Assembly: GCF_016482685.1 (NCBI RefSeq) | Contig: NZ_JACYHF010000003.1 | Span: 62,001-126,000 of the forward strand | Length of the DNA: 64,000 bases | Reading direction: 5' to 3' | Source: Streptomyces sp. DSM 110735 | GTDB lineage: Bacteria > Actinomycetota > Actinomycetes > Streptomycetales > Streptomycetaceae | Shown here: positions 16,518 through 25,345 of the stretch, in pieces | Position numbering within the stretch: the stretch's first letter is position 1 | Layout of the letters: each line of letters opens with the position of its first letter | Notes under the pieces: model-generated | Told to the model about the DNA's origin: nothing | Database searches by the model: none | Seen by the model: the letters and a program-made list of their open reading frames with translations, nothing else | Program-made: the position numbers and the translations under genes

Positions 16518-19085
16518 ATGGCATCGGAGAACCCCGAAGAGGTGCGGAAGCGGATCGACTCCCTCTACGCCCGTGCCGAGAACGACACCGGCAACTTCAA
16601 CGCGACCCGCGCGATGGCGGCGGCCACCCGTAAGCGGGGGGTGCCGCTGGCCAAGCAGCGGGGCGGCGGGTCCGATCCCGCGCTGGACGCCCTCGCCCAG
16701 CAGTGGTTCGACGTGGCCCGCGCCAAGCTGGGCCCGACGGTCCCGGCCGCGCTGCCGCCGGACCGGATGCCGGAGATCACCTCGGGCGGCCGCACCGACT
16801 ACGCCCCCGAACTCACCGCCCCCTCCCCGCCCGCGCTCGGCGCCGGACCCTCCGGGGGGCGCGCGACGCCGGAGCTGCCGGTCGGCGGTCCCACGCCCGC
16901 CCTCCCGGGCGCGCGGCCTCCGGCAGCCCTGGAGGCGGGGTCGCCCGCCGCTCAGCTCCCGCCCGCGCAGGCCGCTTTCCCCACCCCGACGCCGCCGGGC
17001 TTCGCCGGACCGGGCATGACCGAGACCAGCGGTCTGATCCCGCTGCCCGCCATGACCGCGGGACCGCCGGAGCCGATGGCGTACGGCGCGCCCGCCGGTG
17101 CCGCGCTCGCCGCGCCGCCCGCCGGTCCCGCCCCGGCCGTCGCCCAGGAAGCCGCCGTCCGCGCGTCCAGCGGACTGCCCGCCACGCCGCCCGGCACCGA
17201 GGCCAAGTCCGAGTACCAGGACAAGCTCGCCTCCGCCAACCAGCTCCTCACCCGGCACCCGGTGCCGCCGACGACGCCTTCCGCACGGCCCGAGCGACCG
17301 CCGGTCCAGGCTGCTCAGCCCGCTCAGCCCGCGTCCCAGGCTCAGCCGGGGGGCCAGGCGCAGGCCACGGGACAGTGGCAGCAGCCCCAGCAGTGGGCGT
17401 CCGCACCTCCCGCCGCCGCGCCCGTCACCGACACCGGTGCGTGGGCGGCGTACGCGGCCATCCCGGACGCGGTCACGGACACGGGGTCGCTCGCGTACTT
17501 CCCGCCGACGCCGTCGCCGACGCCTGCAACAACTCCGGGTGCGGGCGCGGTGCCCGCCGGAGCCACGGGGGCGTACCCGGTGGGGGACACGGGCGCGTTC
17601 CAGACTGGGAGTACGGGCAACTTCCCGGGGAGGCTCCAGGGGGGCAGCACGGGTGCGTACCCGGTCGTGGACCCGGCGACGGCTCAAGCGGGGAACACGG
17701 GCGGGTTCCCGACGGCACCCACCAGTGCGCCCCAGGCGGCAAACACGGGGTCGTTCCCCGGGGTTGGGGCGGCGATGCCCCAGCAGGGCGGTACGGGTGC
17801 CTACCCGGTCGTGGACCCGGCGACGGCTCAGGCGGGAAACACGGGCGGGTTCCCGACGGCTCCCACCAGCACGCCTCAGGCAGCAAACGCGGAAACCTTC
17901 CCGGGAGTTGGCGTCGCGATGCCCCAGCAGGGCGGCACGGGTGCCTACCCGGCAGCCGACACCGGCGCGATGCAAGCCGCCAACGCGGGAGCCTTCGCCG
18001 GAGTCGGCGCCGCCGGGGCGTATCCGGCGCAGGACGCAAGCACCGGGACTTTCCCGGGAGTTGCTCAAGGGATGCCTCAGCAGGGTGGCACGGGTACGTT
18101 CCCGTCGGCCGCGAGCGGCGCCGCTCAGGCCGGAAACACGGGCACGTTCCCGGGAGTTGCCGCCGCGATGCCGCAGCAGCCCCCCGCCGACTCCCCGCAG
18201 ACCGCGAGCGCTCAAGCCTTCCCTGCCGCCGCCCCGGCGTCGCCCCAGCAGGTCGGCACCGGCACGGTTCCGGTGAACCCGGCGGTCGATGCGGGGATGC
18301 TCCAGGCGGGCGCCACGGGCCAGTTCGACACCGCCGCCCCCGCGACGCAGCAGGCGGGCGGCACGGGCGCGTTCCCCGCCGTTGACCCGGCGACCCTCCA
18401 GACTGGCGCGTACCAGGCGGCAACCGCAGGCGCGACGCCCATGCCCGACCCGGCGATGGCGCAGATGGGCGCCCCCGCGGCACCCCCGGCCGCACCCTCC
18501 GCCGCGTACCAGACCGGCTCGTTCACCTTCCCGCCCCCGCAGGCCCAGGCCACCGCCGCGGCCCCACCCGCGCCGCCCGCCGCCCCGCAGGCAGCCCCCC
18601 AGCCCGCTCCCACCATGCCCCCGGCAGCCGCCGCCCCCGCCTACCCCCAGCAGCCCCCCGCCCAGGCCACCACCGGCTTCCCCACCGCCGCACCCGCCAC
18701 CCCCGCCGCCAGCGAGTCCGCGCACGCGGTCCGTGCCGCCAAGGCCATCGCGTTCGCGCGGGCGCAGCTCGGGAAGCCGTGTGTCTGGGGAGCGACCGGA
18801 CCGGACTCGTACGACTGCTCCAGCCTGACGCAGGGCGCGTGGCGGGCGGCCGGGGTCGCGCTGCCGCGTGCCGCGGCGGAGCAGGCGCTCGGGGGCAGCC
18901 CGGTGACCCTGGCCGCGATCCAGCCCGGTGACCTCGTACTGTTCTTCGAGGACGACCGGCACGTGGGGCTCTGCGTCGGCAACGGCACGATGATCCACGC
19001 CCCCGGCCCCGGCGCCCTCATCCGCGAGGAGTCGATCTACGGCGCGGGCGAGGCGGCGATCCACCGCGTGATCCGCCCCGCCTGA
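16518..19085 (+). CDS. NlpC/P60-family protein with long Pro/Ala/Gly repeat region
   Basis: 855 residues from ATG 16518 (GAAGGAG upstream). Residues 1-60 are a helical N-terminal segment (NPEEVRKRIDSLYARAENDT). Residues 90-740 are low-complexity Pro/Ala/Gly/Gln sequence with FPGV..MPQQ and tandem 48-residue units. Residues 745-855 are an NlpC/P60 peptidase domain with catalytic Cys (YDCSSLTQGAW) and two His (DRHVGLCVGN, MIHAPGPG). Such enzymes cut the peptide stems of peptidoglycan. There is no obvious signal peptide, so export by a non-Sec route or an intracellular role remains open. It may belong with conservon or type VII-exported hydrolases (inference). Confidence 0.88.
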   Translation: MASENPEEVRKRIDSLYARAENDTGNFNATRAMAAATRKRGVPLAKQRGGGSDPALDALAQQWFDVARAKLGPTVPAALPPDRMPEITSGGRTDYAPELTAPSPPALGAGPSGGRATPELPVGGPTPALPGARPPAALEAGSPAAQLPPAQAAFPTPTPPGFAGPGMTETSGLIPLPAMTAGPPEPMAYGAPAGAALAAPPAGPAPAVAQEAAVRASSGLPATPPGTEAKSEYQDKLASANQLLTRHPVPPTTPSARPERPPVQAAQPAQPASQAQPGGQAQATGQWQQPQQWASAPPAAAPVTDTGAWAAYAAIPDAVTDTGSLAYFPPTPSPTPATTPGAGAVPAGATGAYPVGDTGAFQTGSTGNFPGRLQGGSTGAYPVVDPATAQAGNTGGFPTAPTSAPQAANTGSFPGVGAAMPQQGGTGAYPVVDPATAQAGNTGGFPTAPTSTPQAANAETFPGVGVAMPQQGGTGAYPAADTGAMQAANAGAFAGVGAAGAYPAQDASTGTFPGVAQGMPQQGGTGTFPSAASGAAQAGNTGTFPGVAAAMPQQPPADSPQTASAQAFPAAAPASPQQVGTGTVPVNPAVDAGMLQAGATGQFDTAAPATQQAGGTGAFPAVDPATLQTGAYQAATAGATPMPDPAMAQMGAPAAPPAAPSAAYQTGSFTFPPPQAQATAAAPPAPPAAPQAAPQPAPTMPPAAAAPAYPQQPPAQATTGFPTAAPATPAASESAHAVRAAKAIAFARAQLGKPCVWGATGPDSYDCSSLTQGAWRAAGVALPRAAAEQALGGSPVTLAAIQPGDLVLFFEDDRHVGLCVGNGTMIHAPGPGALIREESIYGAGEAAIHRVIRPA
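17657..17944 (+). repeat. Two tandem 144-bp (48-residue) repeats inside the NlpC/P60 gene
   Basis: Units at 17657-17800 and 17801-17944 encode near-identical 48-residue blocks beginning YPVVDPATAQAGNTGGFPTA and ending AMPQQGGTGA. A diverged third copy and shorter FPGV/TGAF units flank them (about 17560-18400). Period and near-identity suggest recent duplication. Confidence 0.8.
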
Positions 19086-19143
19086 CCCACCCGGCCAGGA
19101 CCACCAGTCATACCGACCTGGTCACACAGACCACCAGTCACAC

Positions 19144-19172
19144 ATGGGGTCAGAACCCACACCTGACCCCAT
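19144..19172. promoter_or_regulatory. 10-bp perfect inverted repeat after the NlpC/P60 gene
   Basis: ATGGGGTCAG (19144-19153) and CTGACCCCAT (19163-19172) are separated by nine bases. Just before it, GACCACCAGTCA occurs twice, near 19098 and 19129. The structure may end NlpC/P60 transcription or be an operator upstream of fprA; no T-run follows. Confidence 0.45.
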
Positions 19173-19245
19173 AACCCGACCTATCGCCCCATAAGAAAGC
19201 CTTATGAGTCCATAGACCGGACCCGTGTACTAACTTAGGGCTGCC

Positions 19246-19264
19246 TTAGCTTAGGCTTCCTGAT
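19246..19264. promoter_or_regulatory. Iron box (DmdR/DtxR-type operator) upstream of fprA
   Basis: TTAGCTTAGGCTTCCTGAT matches the DtxR/DmdR consensus TTAGGTTAGGCTAACCTAA at 13 of 19 positions, with the left half nearly perfect. A further TTAGGGCTGCCTTAG overlaps just upstream (19235-19249). The position, 36-54 bases before the fprA start, fits repression by an iron-loaded regulator. Confidence 0.6.
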
Positions 19265-19299
19265 CGAGTCGCCTGTCCACGCTCGAAGGGAACCTGATC

Positions 19300-20664
19300 A
19301 TGCCGCGCCCCCTGCGGGTAGCCATCGTCGGAGCCGGCCCCGCCGGGATCTACGCCGCCGACGCCCTGCTGAAGTCCGAGACGGCCGCCGACCCCGGCGT
19401 GTCCATCGACATCTTCGAGCGGATGCCCGCCCCGTTCGGCCTGATCCGGTACGGCGTCGCGCCGGACCACCCGCGCATCAAGGGCATCATCACGGCCCTG
19501 CACCAGGTGCTCGACAAGCCGCAGATCCGCCTCTTCGGCAACGTCGACTACCCGACCGACCTCAGCCTGGACGACCTGCGCGCCTTCTACGACGCGGTGA
19601 TCTTCTCCACCGGCGCGATGGCCGACCGCGAGATGTCGATCCCCGGCATCGAGCTGGACGGCTCCTACGGCGCCGCCGACTTCGTGTCCTGGTACGACGG
19701 TCACCCGGACGTGCCCCGCACCTGGCCGCTGGAGGCCGAGAAGGTCGCCGTGCTCGGCGTCGGCAACGTCGCCCTGGACGTCGCCCGCGTCCTCGCCAAG
19801 ACGGCGGACGAGCTGCTGCCGACGGAGATCCCGCAGAACGTCTACGACGGTCTGAAGGCCAACAAGGCCCTGGAGGTCCACGTCTTCGGCCGCCGTGGCC
19901 CGGCGCAGGCGAAGTTCAGCCCGATGGAGCTGCGCGAGCTGGACCACTCCCCGAACATCGAGGTCATCGTCAACCCCGAGGACATCGACTACGACGCGGG
20001 CTCCATCGAGACCCGGCGCGGCAACAAGCAGTCCGACATGGTCGCCAAGACCCTGGAGAACTGGGCGATCCGCGATGTCGGCGACCGCCCGCACAAGCTC
20101 TTCCTGCACTTCTTCGAGTCCCCGGCGGAGATCCTCGGCGAGGACGGCAAGGTCGTGGGCCTGCGCACCGAGCGCACCGCCCTCGACGGCACCGGCAACG
20201 TCAAGGGCACCGGCGAGTTCAAGGACTGGGACGTCACCGCGGTCTACCGCGCGGTCGGCTACCTCTCCGAGAAGCTGCCCAAGCTGCCCTGGGACCTGGA
20301 GACGGGCACCGTCCCGGACGAGGGCGGCCGCGTCATCGAGGAGAGCGGCAACCACCTGCAGTCCACGTACGTCACGGGCTGGATCCGGCGCGGTCCGGTC
20401 GGTCTCATCGGCCACACCAAGGGCGACGCCAACGAGACGGTCGCCAACCTGCTGGAGGACTACGCGGGCGGCCGTCTGCAGACCCCGGCGACGCCCGAGC
20501 CGGAGGCGGTGGAGGCGTTCCTGGCCGAGCGGGGCGTCCGCTTCACCACCTGGGAGGGCTGGTACAAGCTGGACGCCGCCGAGCGCGCCCTCGGTGAGCC
20601 GCAGGGCCGCGCCCGCGTGAAGCTCGTCGAGCGCGAGGACATGCTCCGCGAGAGCGGCGCCTGA
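19300..20664 (+). CDS. fprA: Ferredoxin/adrenodoxin-type NADP+ reductase FprA
   Basis: 454 residues, from ATG 19300. The N-terminal FAD-binding motif VAIVGAGPAGIYAA (about 7-20) is followed by FERMPAPFGLIRYGVAPDHP, characteristic of the adrenodoxin-reductase branch; the NADP-binding motif VAVLGVGNVALDVAR lies near residue 150, and TGWIRRGPVGLIGHTKGD near 365. Length and motifs match mycobacterial FprA. It is a cytoplasmic flavoenzyme that passes electrons between NADPH and ferredoxins, feeding cytochromes P450 and iron-linked metabolism. An iron-box-like operator upstream suggests induction on iron limitation. A very strong hairpin follows the stop, so the gene is probably monocistronic. Confidence 0.95.
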   Translation: MPRPLRVAIVGAGPAGIYAADALLKSETAADPGVSIDIFERMPAPFGLIRYGVAPDHPRIKGIITALHQVLDKPQIRLFGNVDYPTDLSLDDLRAFYDAVIFSTGAMADREMSIPGIELDGSYGAADFVSWYDGHPDVPRTWPLEAEKVAVLGVGNVALDVARVLAKTADELLPTEIPQNVYDGLKANKALEVHVFGRRGPAQAKFSPMELRELDHSPNIEVIVNPEDIDYDAGSIETRRGNKQSDMVAKTLENWAIRDVGDRPHKLFLHFFESPAEILGEDGKVVGLRTERTALDGTGNVKGTGEFKDWDVTAVYRAVGYLSEKLPKLPWDLETGTVPDEGGRVIEESGNHLQSTYVTGWIRRGPVGLIGHTKGDANETVANLLEDYAGGRLQTPATPEPEAVEAFLAERGVRFTTWEGWYKLDAAERALGEPQGRARVKLVEREDMLRESGA

Positions 20665-20712
20665 GCCACGCGGGCGGCGACCCCGCCGCGCAGGACAGGT
20701 ACGAACTGAAGA

Positions 20713-20755
20713 CCGAGACCCCCGGGGACCGCGAGCCGGTTCCCGGGGGTCTCGG
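20713..20755 (+). terminator. Strong terminator hairpin after fprA
   Basis: Arms of 14 bp (CCGAGACCCCCGGG at 20713-20726, complement 20742-20755) extend inward with a few more pairs, including one G-U, over a short loop. It lies 48 bases past the fprA stop. No T-run. Confidence 0.75.
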
Positions 20756-20897
20756 CGCGCCCTGCGGCGTTCTCCCACGTGGACGGCGCGGGCGGCGTCC
20801 GAACGGGCGACGCGCCGTCGAGGGGACCGGCCGCAGCCCGGCGCACCCGAACGGTGATACTGGAGGACGCACCCGCCTCCATCAGCAGAATTGGCCC

Positions 20898-22073
20898 ATG
20901 TCGAACTCCGCCACCGACCGCGACACCGTTCCCGAGACCCTCTGGGCGGCGCGGGGCCGTCACACCGGCCCCGCCCCCGAGGAGGTCGTGCGCCGCACCC
21001 TGCGGCGGCGCAAGGAGAGCGGGGACATAGACGACTTCGCCGAACCGGCCGTCCCCGGGGACGGGGACACCGACGCCCCCGGACCGCACGTCTTCGAGGC
21101 CCGCTGGCGCGCCGGGGGCGCGGTCACCGTGCGGGCCCGGATGACCCTCCTGCCCCGTACGGGACGCCCGGAGGGGTGCGAGTGGCGGCTGGTCGCGGAG
21201 GCGGAGCGGCCGTGGGACGAGTCGTGGCCGTCGCCCGCCACGCTGTTCTGGCCCGAGGGCGGCGCCCCGCAGGACAGCGGCTGGGACCACCACCCCACCG
21301 TCGCGGGTGTGCGGTTCCGGCAGGTCAACCCGCTTCCGGCGGACGACAAGGAGATGCGGCGCAGGCTGCGGGAGGCGGCGAAGGACGCCTGGTGCGTCAA
21401 CCTGGTCGTGCACGAGGCGATGACCCCGGACGAGCGTGGCCGCCTGCCGCTGGCCGGGCTCCTTCCGGCGGGTCTGCGGCACCGCGTCGTGGAGCACCGG
21501 GCGAGCCCGCAGCAGTTCCGCGGGGTGAACTGGGCGCTGAAGGACCTCGGGGTCCAGGTGCCGCGCGGCGGTGCCGTACTGCTGCCCCCGGACCCGGCGC
21601 CGAAGGACTACGGCAGCGGCGACTTCAGCGTGCGCAGCGTGTTCCTGGACGGCTCCGAGCCCACCGAACTGGTCGGGGCGCTGCGGCGTTTCGTGGGGCT
21701 CTCCCGGCCGCTGCCCCGGGGTCTCGGGGAGGCTCTGACGGAGCTGCGGGACCACTGGACGCTGATGACGCTCCAGGAGGAGCTGGAGCGCGAGCGGCAG
21801 CGGGTGACGCGGTACGCGGAGGCGCTGGAGGCGATGACCACGTCGCGGGACCTGTACCGGCAGGCCGCCGAGGAGGCTCACGAGGCGCTGGCCGCCTACC
21901 GTGAGCCGGCGCCCGCCGGGCTGCCCCAGCAGCGGGCGGACGCCCGGACGGGTTCGCCGTTGCAGCAGCTCACGCGGACGTTCGAGCGGCTGAGGTTCAG
22001 CCCGAAGGGCGCGAAGTCCGGGTCCGTCCCCGGGGCGTCGTCGGGCGGCGGCGAGGCGGACCGGCCGGAGTGA
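20898..22073 (+). CDS. Unknown protein with C-terminal coiled coil
   Basis: 391 residues. Residues 60-260 form a mixed alpha/beta region without a family I can name (FEARWRAGGAVTVRARMTLL, then VNLVVHEAMTPDERGRLPLA). Residues 290-345 are a strongly charged helix (LQEELERERQRVTRYAEALE) that should form a coiled coil, and the tail is disordered. No signal peptide or membrane segment. It stands alone between two hairpins and precedes the membrane protein and phosphatase genes on the same strand. Confidence 0.75.
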   Translation: MSNSATDRDTVPETLWAARGRHTGPAPEEVVRRTLRRRKESGDIDDFAEPAVPGDGDTDAPGPHVFEARWRAGGAVTVRARMTLLPRTGRPEGCEWRLVAEAERPWDESWPSPATLFWPEGGAPQDSGWDHHPTVAGVRFRQVNPLPADDKEMRRRLREAAKDAWCVNLVVHEAMTPDERGRLPLAGLLPAGLRHRVVEHRASPQQFRGVNWALKDLGVQVPRGGAVLLPPDPAPKDYGSGDFSVRSVFLDGSEPTELVGALRRFVGLSRPLPRGLGEALTELRDHWTLMTLQEELERERQRVTRYAEALEAMTTSRDLYRQAAEEAHEALAAYREPAPAGLPQQRADARTGSPLQQLTRTFERLRFSPKGAKSGSVPGASSGGGEADRPE

Positions 22074-22128
22074 GCGGGCCGCGGGTGCCGTAGGGCGGCG
22101 CGCGGCGGGCAGAGGGAAGACGTACGGT

Positions 22129-22152
22129 CCCGGGCGGTTCGCGCCGCCCGGG
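22129..22152 (+). terminator. Hairpin between the coiled-coil gene and the YkvA-like gene
   Basis: CCCGGGCGG (22129-22137) pairs with CCGCCCGGG (22144-22152) over a TTCGCG loop. It may terminate the upstream gene or fold in the leader of the next, whose ribosome site begins about ten bases downstream. Confidence 0.5.
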
Positions 22153-22174
22153 GCGACAAGGGGAGGGAGACCGT

Positions 22175-22516
22175 ATGGATTCCACCACGATCCTGCTGCT
22201 GGTGGCCGCCGTCGTGGCGGCCGGGGTGCTCGCCGTCGCGGTCGTGCTGCTGGTGCGGCTGGTGCGGACCCGGCGCGGGCTGCGGCGGGCGGGGCTGCCG
22301 ACGGGACCGCGCTGGGTGTTCTGGGGCGCGGTCGTCTATCTGCTGCTGCCGACCGACCTGCTGCCCGATCCGGTCTATCTGGACGACATCGGCGTGCTGC
22401 TGCTCGCCCTGCGCTCCATGCGGCCCCCGCGCCCCCTTACGGAGGAACCCGTACAGGCTCCCGCCGCCGAGGTGAAGCGGGGGCGTCCGGACGGGTCGTC
22501 GGGGCGGTCCTGGTAG
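22175..22516 (+). CDS. Small YkvA-like (DUF1232) membrane protein
   Basis: 113 residues with GGGGAGGGAG before ATG 22175. The N-terminus is a membrane helix (ILLLVAAVVAAGVLAVAVVL), followed by a basic turn. The segment VFWGAVVYLLLPTDLLPDPV then VYLDDIGVLLLAL is the signature of the YkvA/DUF1232 family, whose members are small inner-membrane proteins of unknown role. The C-terminal 35 residues are disordered. The next frame begins at or soon after its stop, so it may be expressed with the phosphatase gene. Confidence 0.85.
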   Translation: MDSTTILLLVAAVVAAGVLAVAVVLLVRLVRTRRGLRRAGLPTGPRWVFWGAVVYLLLPTDLLPDPVYLDDIGVLLLALRSMRPPRPLTEEPVQAPAAEVKRGRPDGSSGRSW

Positions 22517-22581
22517 TGCGCCGACGATCACCGGCTGTGACGGTCTCGCCTGATGGGGCCGGGCAGTGTAGACATGGGCAC

Positions 22582-25323
22582 ATGGTGCGACTGCCCGGCC
22601 GGCCCGACACGCGGACGCCCCGTTCGTTCGGGCATCCGCGCGCGCCCTTCGGCGCGCACCGACCGGACGGTACGCCAGGGCCCGGCTCCCAGCCCGGCGT
22701 GCTGCGGGCGGCGGTGTCCGCGCGCAGTGTCGCGGGGCAGGTGTTCATCCTCCAGGTCGTGATCGTGCTGCTGCTTGTCGTCGCTGCCGTGGTGGCACAG
22801 GTGCTCCAGGTGCGGCACGACAGCGATCTGGAGGCGCGCAACCGTTCGCTCGCCGCCGCCGGGTCGTTCGCCAACGCTCCGGGCACGGCGGCGGCGCTGC
22901 GCGCCCCGGACCCGACGGCGGCGCTCCAGCCGAGCGCGGAAGCCGCGCGCAAGGTGTCCAACGTGGACTTCATCGTCGTGATGAACACCGACGGCATCCG
23001 CTACACGCATCCCAACCCGGACCGCATCGGCAAGAAGTTCGTCGGCACCATCGGACCCGCGCTCAACGGGGGCACGGTCGTCGAGCACCTGAACGGGACC
23101 ATAGGCCCGCTGGTCCAGGTCGTGGTGCCGGTGCGGGACTCCGGCGGCAAGGTGATCGGGCTGGTGTCCGCGGGCATCACCACCGCGCACGTCGGCGGCG
23201 CGGCAGACCAGCAGGTGCCGCTGCTCCTCGCGGCGGCAGCGGCGGCGCTCGCGCTGGCAACGGCGGGCACCGCGCTGGTCAGCAGGCGGCTGCTGCGGCA
23301 GACGCACGGCCTCGGCCCCTACGAGATGACCCGGATGTACGAGCACCACGACGCGGTGCTGCACGCCGTCCGGGAGGGTGTGCTGATCGTCGGCGGCGAC
23401 GGGCGGCTGCTGCTCGCCAACGACGAGGCGCACCGCCTCCTCGACCTGCCCGACGACGCCGAGATGCGCAGCGTCCTCGATCTGGGCCTGGACGACGAGA
23501 CGGCCGGTCTCCTCGCCTCCGGGCGGGTCGCGACGGACGAGGTGCACCTGGTCAAGGACAAGCTGGTCGCGATCAACCAGCGCCCCACCGATCTGGAGGG
23601 CGGTCCGCCCGGCAGCGTCACCACGCTGCGCGACTCCACCGAGCTGCGCGCCCTGTCCGGCCGGGCGGAGGTCGCGCGCGAGCGGCTGAACATGCTGTAC
23701 GACGCCGGGGTGGGCATCGGCACCAGCCTGGACGTGAGCCGTACGGCGCAGGAGCTGGCCGAGCTGGCGGTGCCCCGGTTCGCGGACTTCGTGACGGTGG
23801 ACCTGTTCGAGGCGGTGCTGAACGGCGAGGAGCCCAAGCCGGGCACCGACATGCGCCGGGCGGCGTACAGCGGCATCCGCAAGGACGCCCCGCTGTATCC
23901 GCTGGGCGAGCACATCCGGTTCGTGCCGACCTCCCCGCAGGCGCGCAGTCTCGCCACGGGGCAGTCGGTGGTGGAGCCGGACCTGCGGGACGCGCCGGGC
24001 TGGCGCGCGCAGGACGTGGAGCGCACCGGGGAGATCGTGGAGTACGGCATCCACTCGCTGATCACGGTGCCGCTGAGGACGGGCAACCTGATCCTCGGGG
24101 TGGCCAACTTCTGGCGCTCGGAGAAGCCGCAGCCCTTCGACGCCGAGGACGTCACCCTCGCCGAGGAACTGGTGGCGCGGGCGGCGGTGTCCATCGACAA
24201 CGCCCGCCGCTACACGCGCGAGCACAGCATGGCGGTCACGCTCCAGCGCAGCCTGCTGCCCCGCTCGCTGCCCGCGCAGGACGCCCTGGACATCGCCTAC
24301 CGCTATCTGCCCGCGCAGTCCGGAGTGGGCGGCGACTGGTTCGACGTGCTGCCCCTGCCGGGCGCCCGGGTCGCGCTCGTGGTCGGTGACGTGGTCGGGC
24401 ACGGACTGCACGCGGCGGCGACGATGGGACGGCTGCGCACGGCGGTGCACAACTTCTCCTCGCTCGACCTGCCGCCCGACGAACTCCTCGGTCTGCTGGA
24501 CGAGCTGGTGGGCCGGATCGACCAGGACGAGACCCCGGCGGACGGCGCGGCAGCGGTGACCGGGGCGACCTGTCTGTACGCGGTGTACGACCCGGTGTCC
24601 CGGCGCTGCACCATCGCGCGCGCCGGTCATCTGCCGCCCGCGGTGGTCTACCCGGACGGCCGGGTGGAGTTCCCGGACGTGCCCGCCGGTCCCCCGCTGG
24701 GTCTGGGCGGGCTGCCGTTCGAGACGGCGGAGCTGGAGCTGCCCGAGGGCAGCCGTCTGGTGCTCTACACCGACGGTCTGGTGGAGGACCGGGACCGGGA
24801 CATCGACGTGGGTCTCGACCTGCTGCGCGACGCGCTCGGTCACGCGCCGGACGCCTCGCCGGAGGAGACCTGCCAGGTCGTCCTCGACCGGCTGCCGCTG
24901 CGGCCCGCCGACGACGTGGCGCTCATCGTGGCCGAGACGCGGATCCTGGGCGAGGACCGCGTGGCCGAGTGGGAGGTGCCCGCCGATCCGGCGGCGGTCT
25001 CGGAGATCCGGGCGAAGGTGACCCGGCAGCTCGCGGACTGGAACCTGGAGGAGCTGACCTTCACCACGGAGCTGATCCTGAGCGAGCTGGTCACCAACGC
25101 CATCCGCTACGGACGCGGTCCCATCGGCGTACGGCTGCTGCTCGCCCGCTCGCTGATCTGCGAGGTCTCCGACGGTACGACGACCTCACCGCACCTGCGC
25201 TACGCGGCGAGCACCGACGAGGGCGGCCGGGGGCTGTTCCTGGTGGCGCAGATCGCGGACCGCTGGGGCACCCGGTACACCCCCACCGGCAAGATCATTT
25301 GGGCGGAGCAGCCGCTGCCGTGA
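22582..25323 (+). CDS. Multidomain sensor phosphatase: extracytoplasmic sensor, PAS, GAF, PP2C, HATPase
   Basis: About 913 residues from ATG 22582; an upstream GTG at 22516 reads through rare codons and seems wrong. Two membrane helices (about 50-75 and 210-235) enclose a Cache-like sensor (VMNTDGIRYTHPNPDRIGK). A PAS domain (GVLIVGGDGRLLLANDEA) and a GAF domain follow, then PP2C (GVGGDWFDVLPLPG, VVGDVVGHG, LYTDGLVEDRD) and an RsbW-like ATPase (ELILSELVTNAIRYGRGPIG, DEGGRGLFLVAQI). Such proteins join phosphatase and anti-sigma kinase activity to control partner-switching in response to an external ligand, which cannot be identified here. Confidence 0.93.
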   Translation: MVRLPGRPDTRTPRSFGHPRAPFGAHRPDGTPGPGSQPGVLRAAVSARSVAGQVFILQVVIVLLLVVAAVVAQVLQVRHDSDLEARNRSLAAAGSFANAPGTAAALRAPDPTAALQPSAEAARKVSNVDFIVVMNTDGIRYTHPNPDRIGKKFVGTIGPALNGGTVVEHLNGTIGPLVQVVVPVRDSGGKVIGLVSAGITTAHVGGAADQQVPLLLAAAAAALALATAGTALVSRRLLRQTHGLGPYEMTRMYEHHDAVLHAVREGVLIVGGDGRLLLANDEAHRLLDLPDDAEMRSVLDLGLDDETAGLLASGRVATDEVHLVKDKLVAINQRPTDLEGGPPGSVTTLRDSTELRALSGRAEVARERLNMLYDAGVGIGTSLDVSRTAQELAELAVPRFADFVTVDLFEAVLNGEEPKPGTDMRRAAYSGIRKDAPLYPLGEHIRFVPTSPQARSLATGQSVVEPDLRDAPGWRAQDVERTGEIVEYGIHSLITVPLRTGNLILGVANFWRSEKPQPFDAEDVTLAEELVARAAVSIDNARRYTREHSMAVTLQRSLLPRSLPAQDALDIAYRYLPAQSGVGGDWFDVLPLPGARVALVVGDVVGHGLHAAATMGRLRTAVHNFSSLDLPPDELLGLLDELVGRIDQDETPADGAAAVTGATCLYAVYDPVSRRCTIARAGHLPPAVVYPDGRVEFPDVPAGPPLGLGGLPFETAELELPEGSRLVLYTDGLVEDRDRDIDVGLDLLRDALGHAPDASPEETCQVVLDRLPLRPADDVALIVAETRILGEDRVAEWEVPADPAAVSEIRAKVTRQLADWNLEELTFTTELILSELVTNAIRYGRGPIGVRLLLARSLICEVSDGTTTSPHLRYAASTDEGGRGLFLVAQIADRWGTRYTPTGKIIWAEQPLP

Positions 25324-25345
25324 CCTCGGCTGGAGGCGCTTGCGT

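Noticed and set aside
22516..22581. GTG at 22516 overlapping the stop of the YkvA-like gene as phosphatase start
   Set aside because: The first 22 codons contain several codons rare in Streptomyces (AGA, TCA, CGA), so the ATG at 22582 is preferred.
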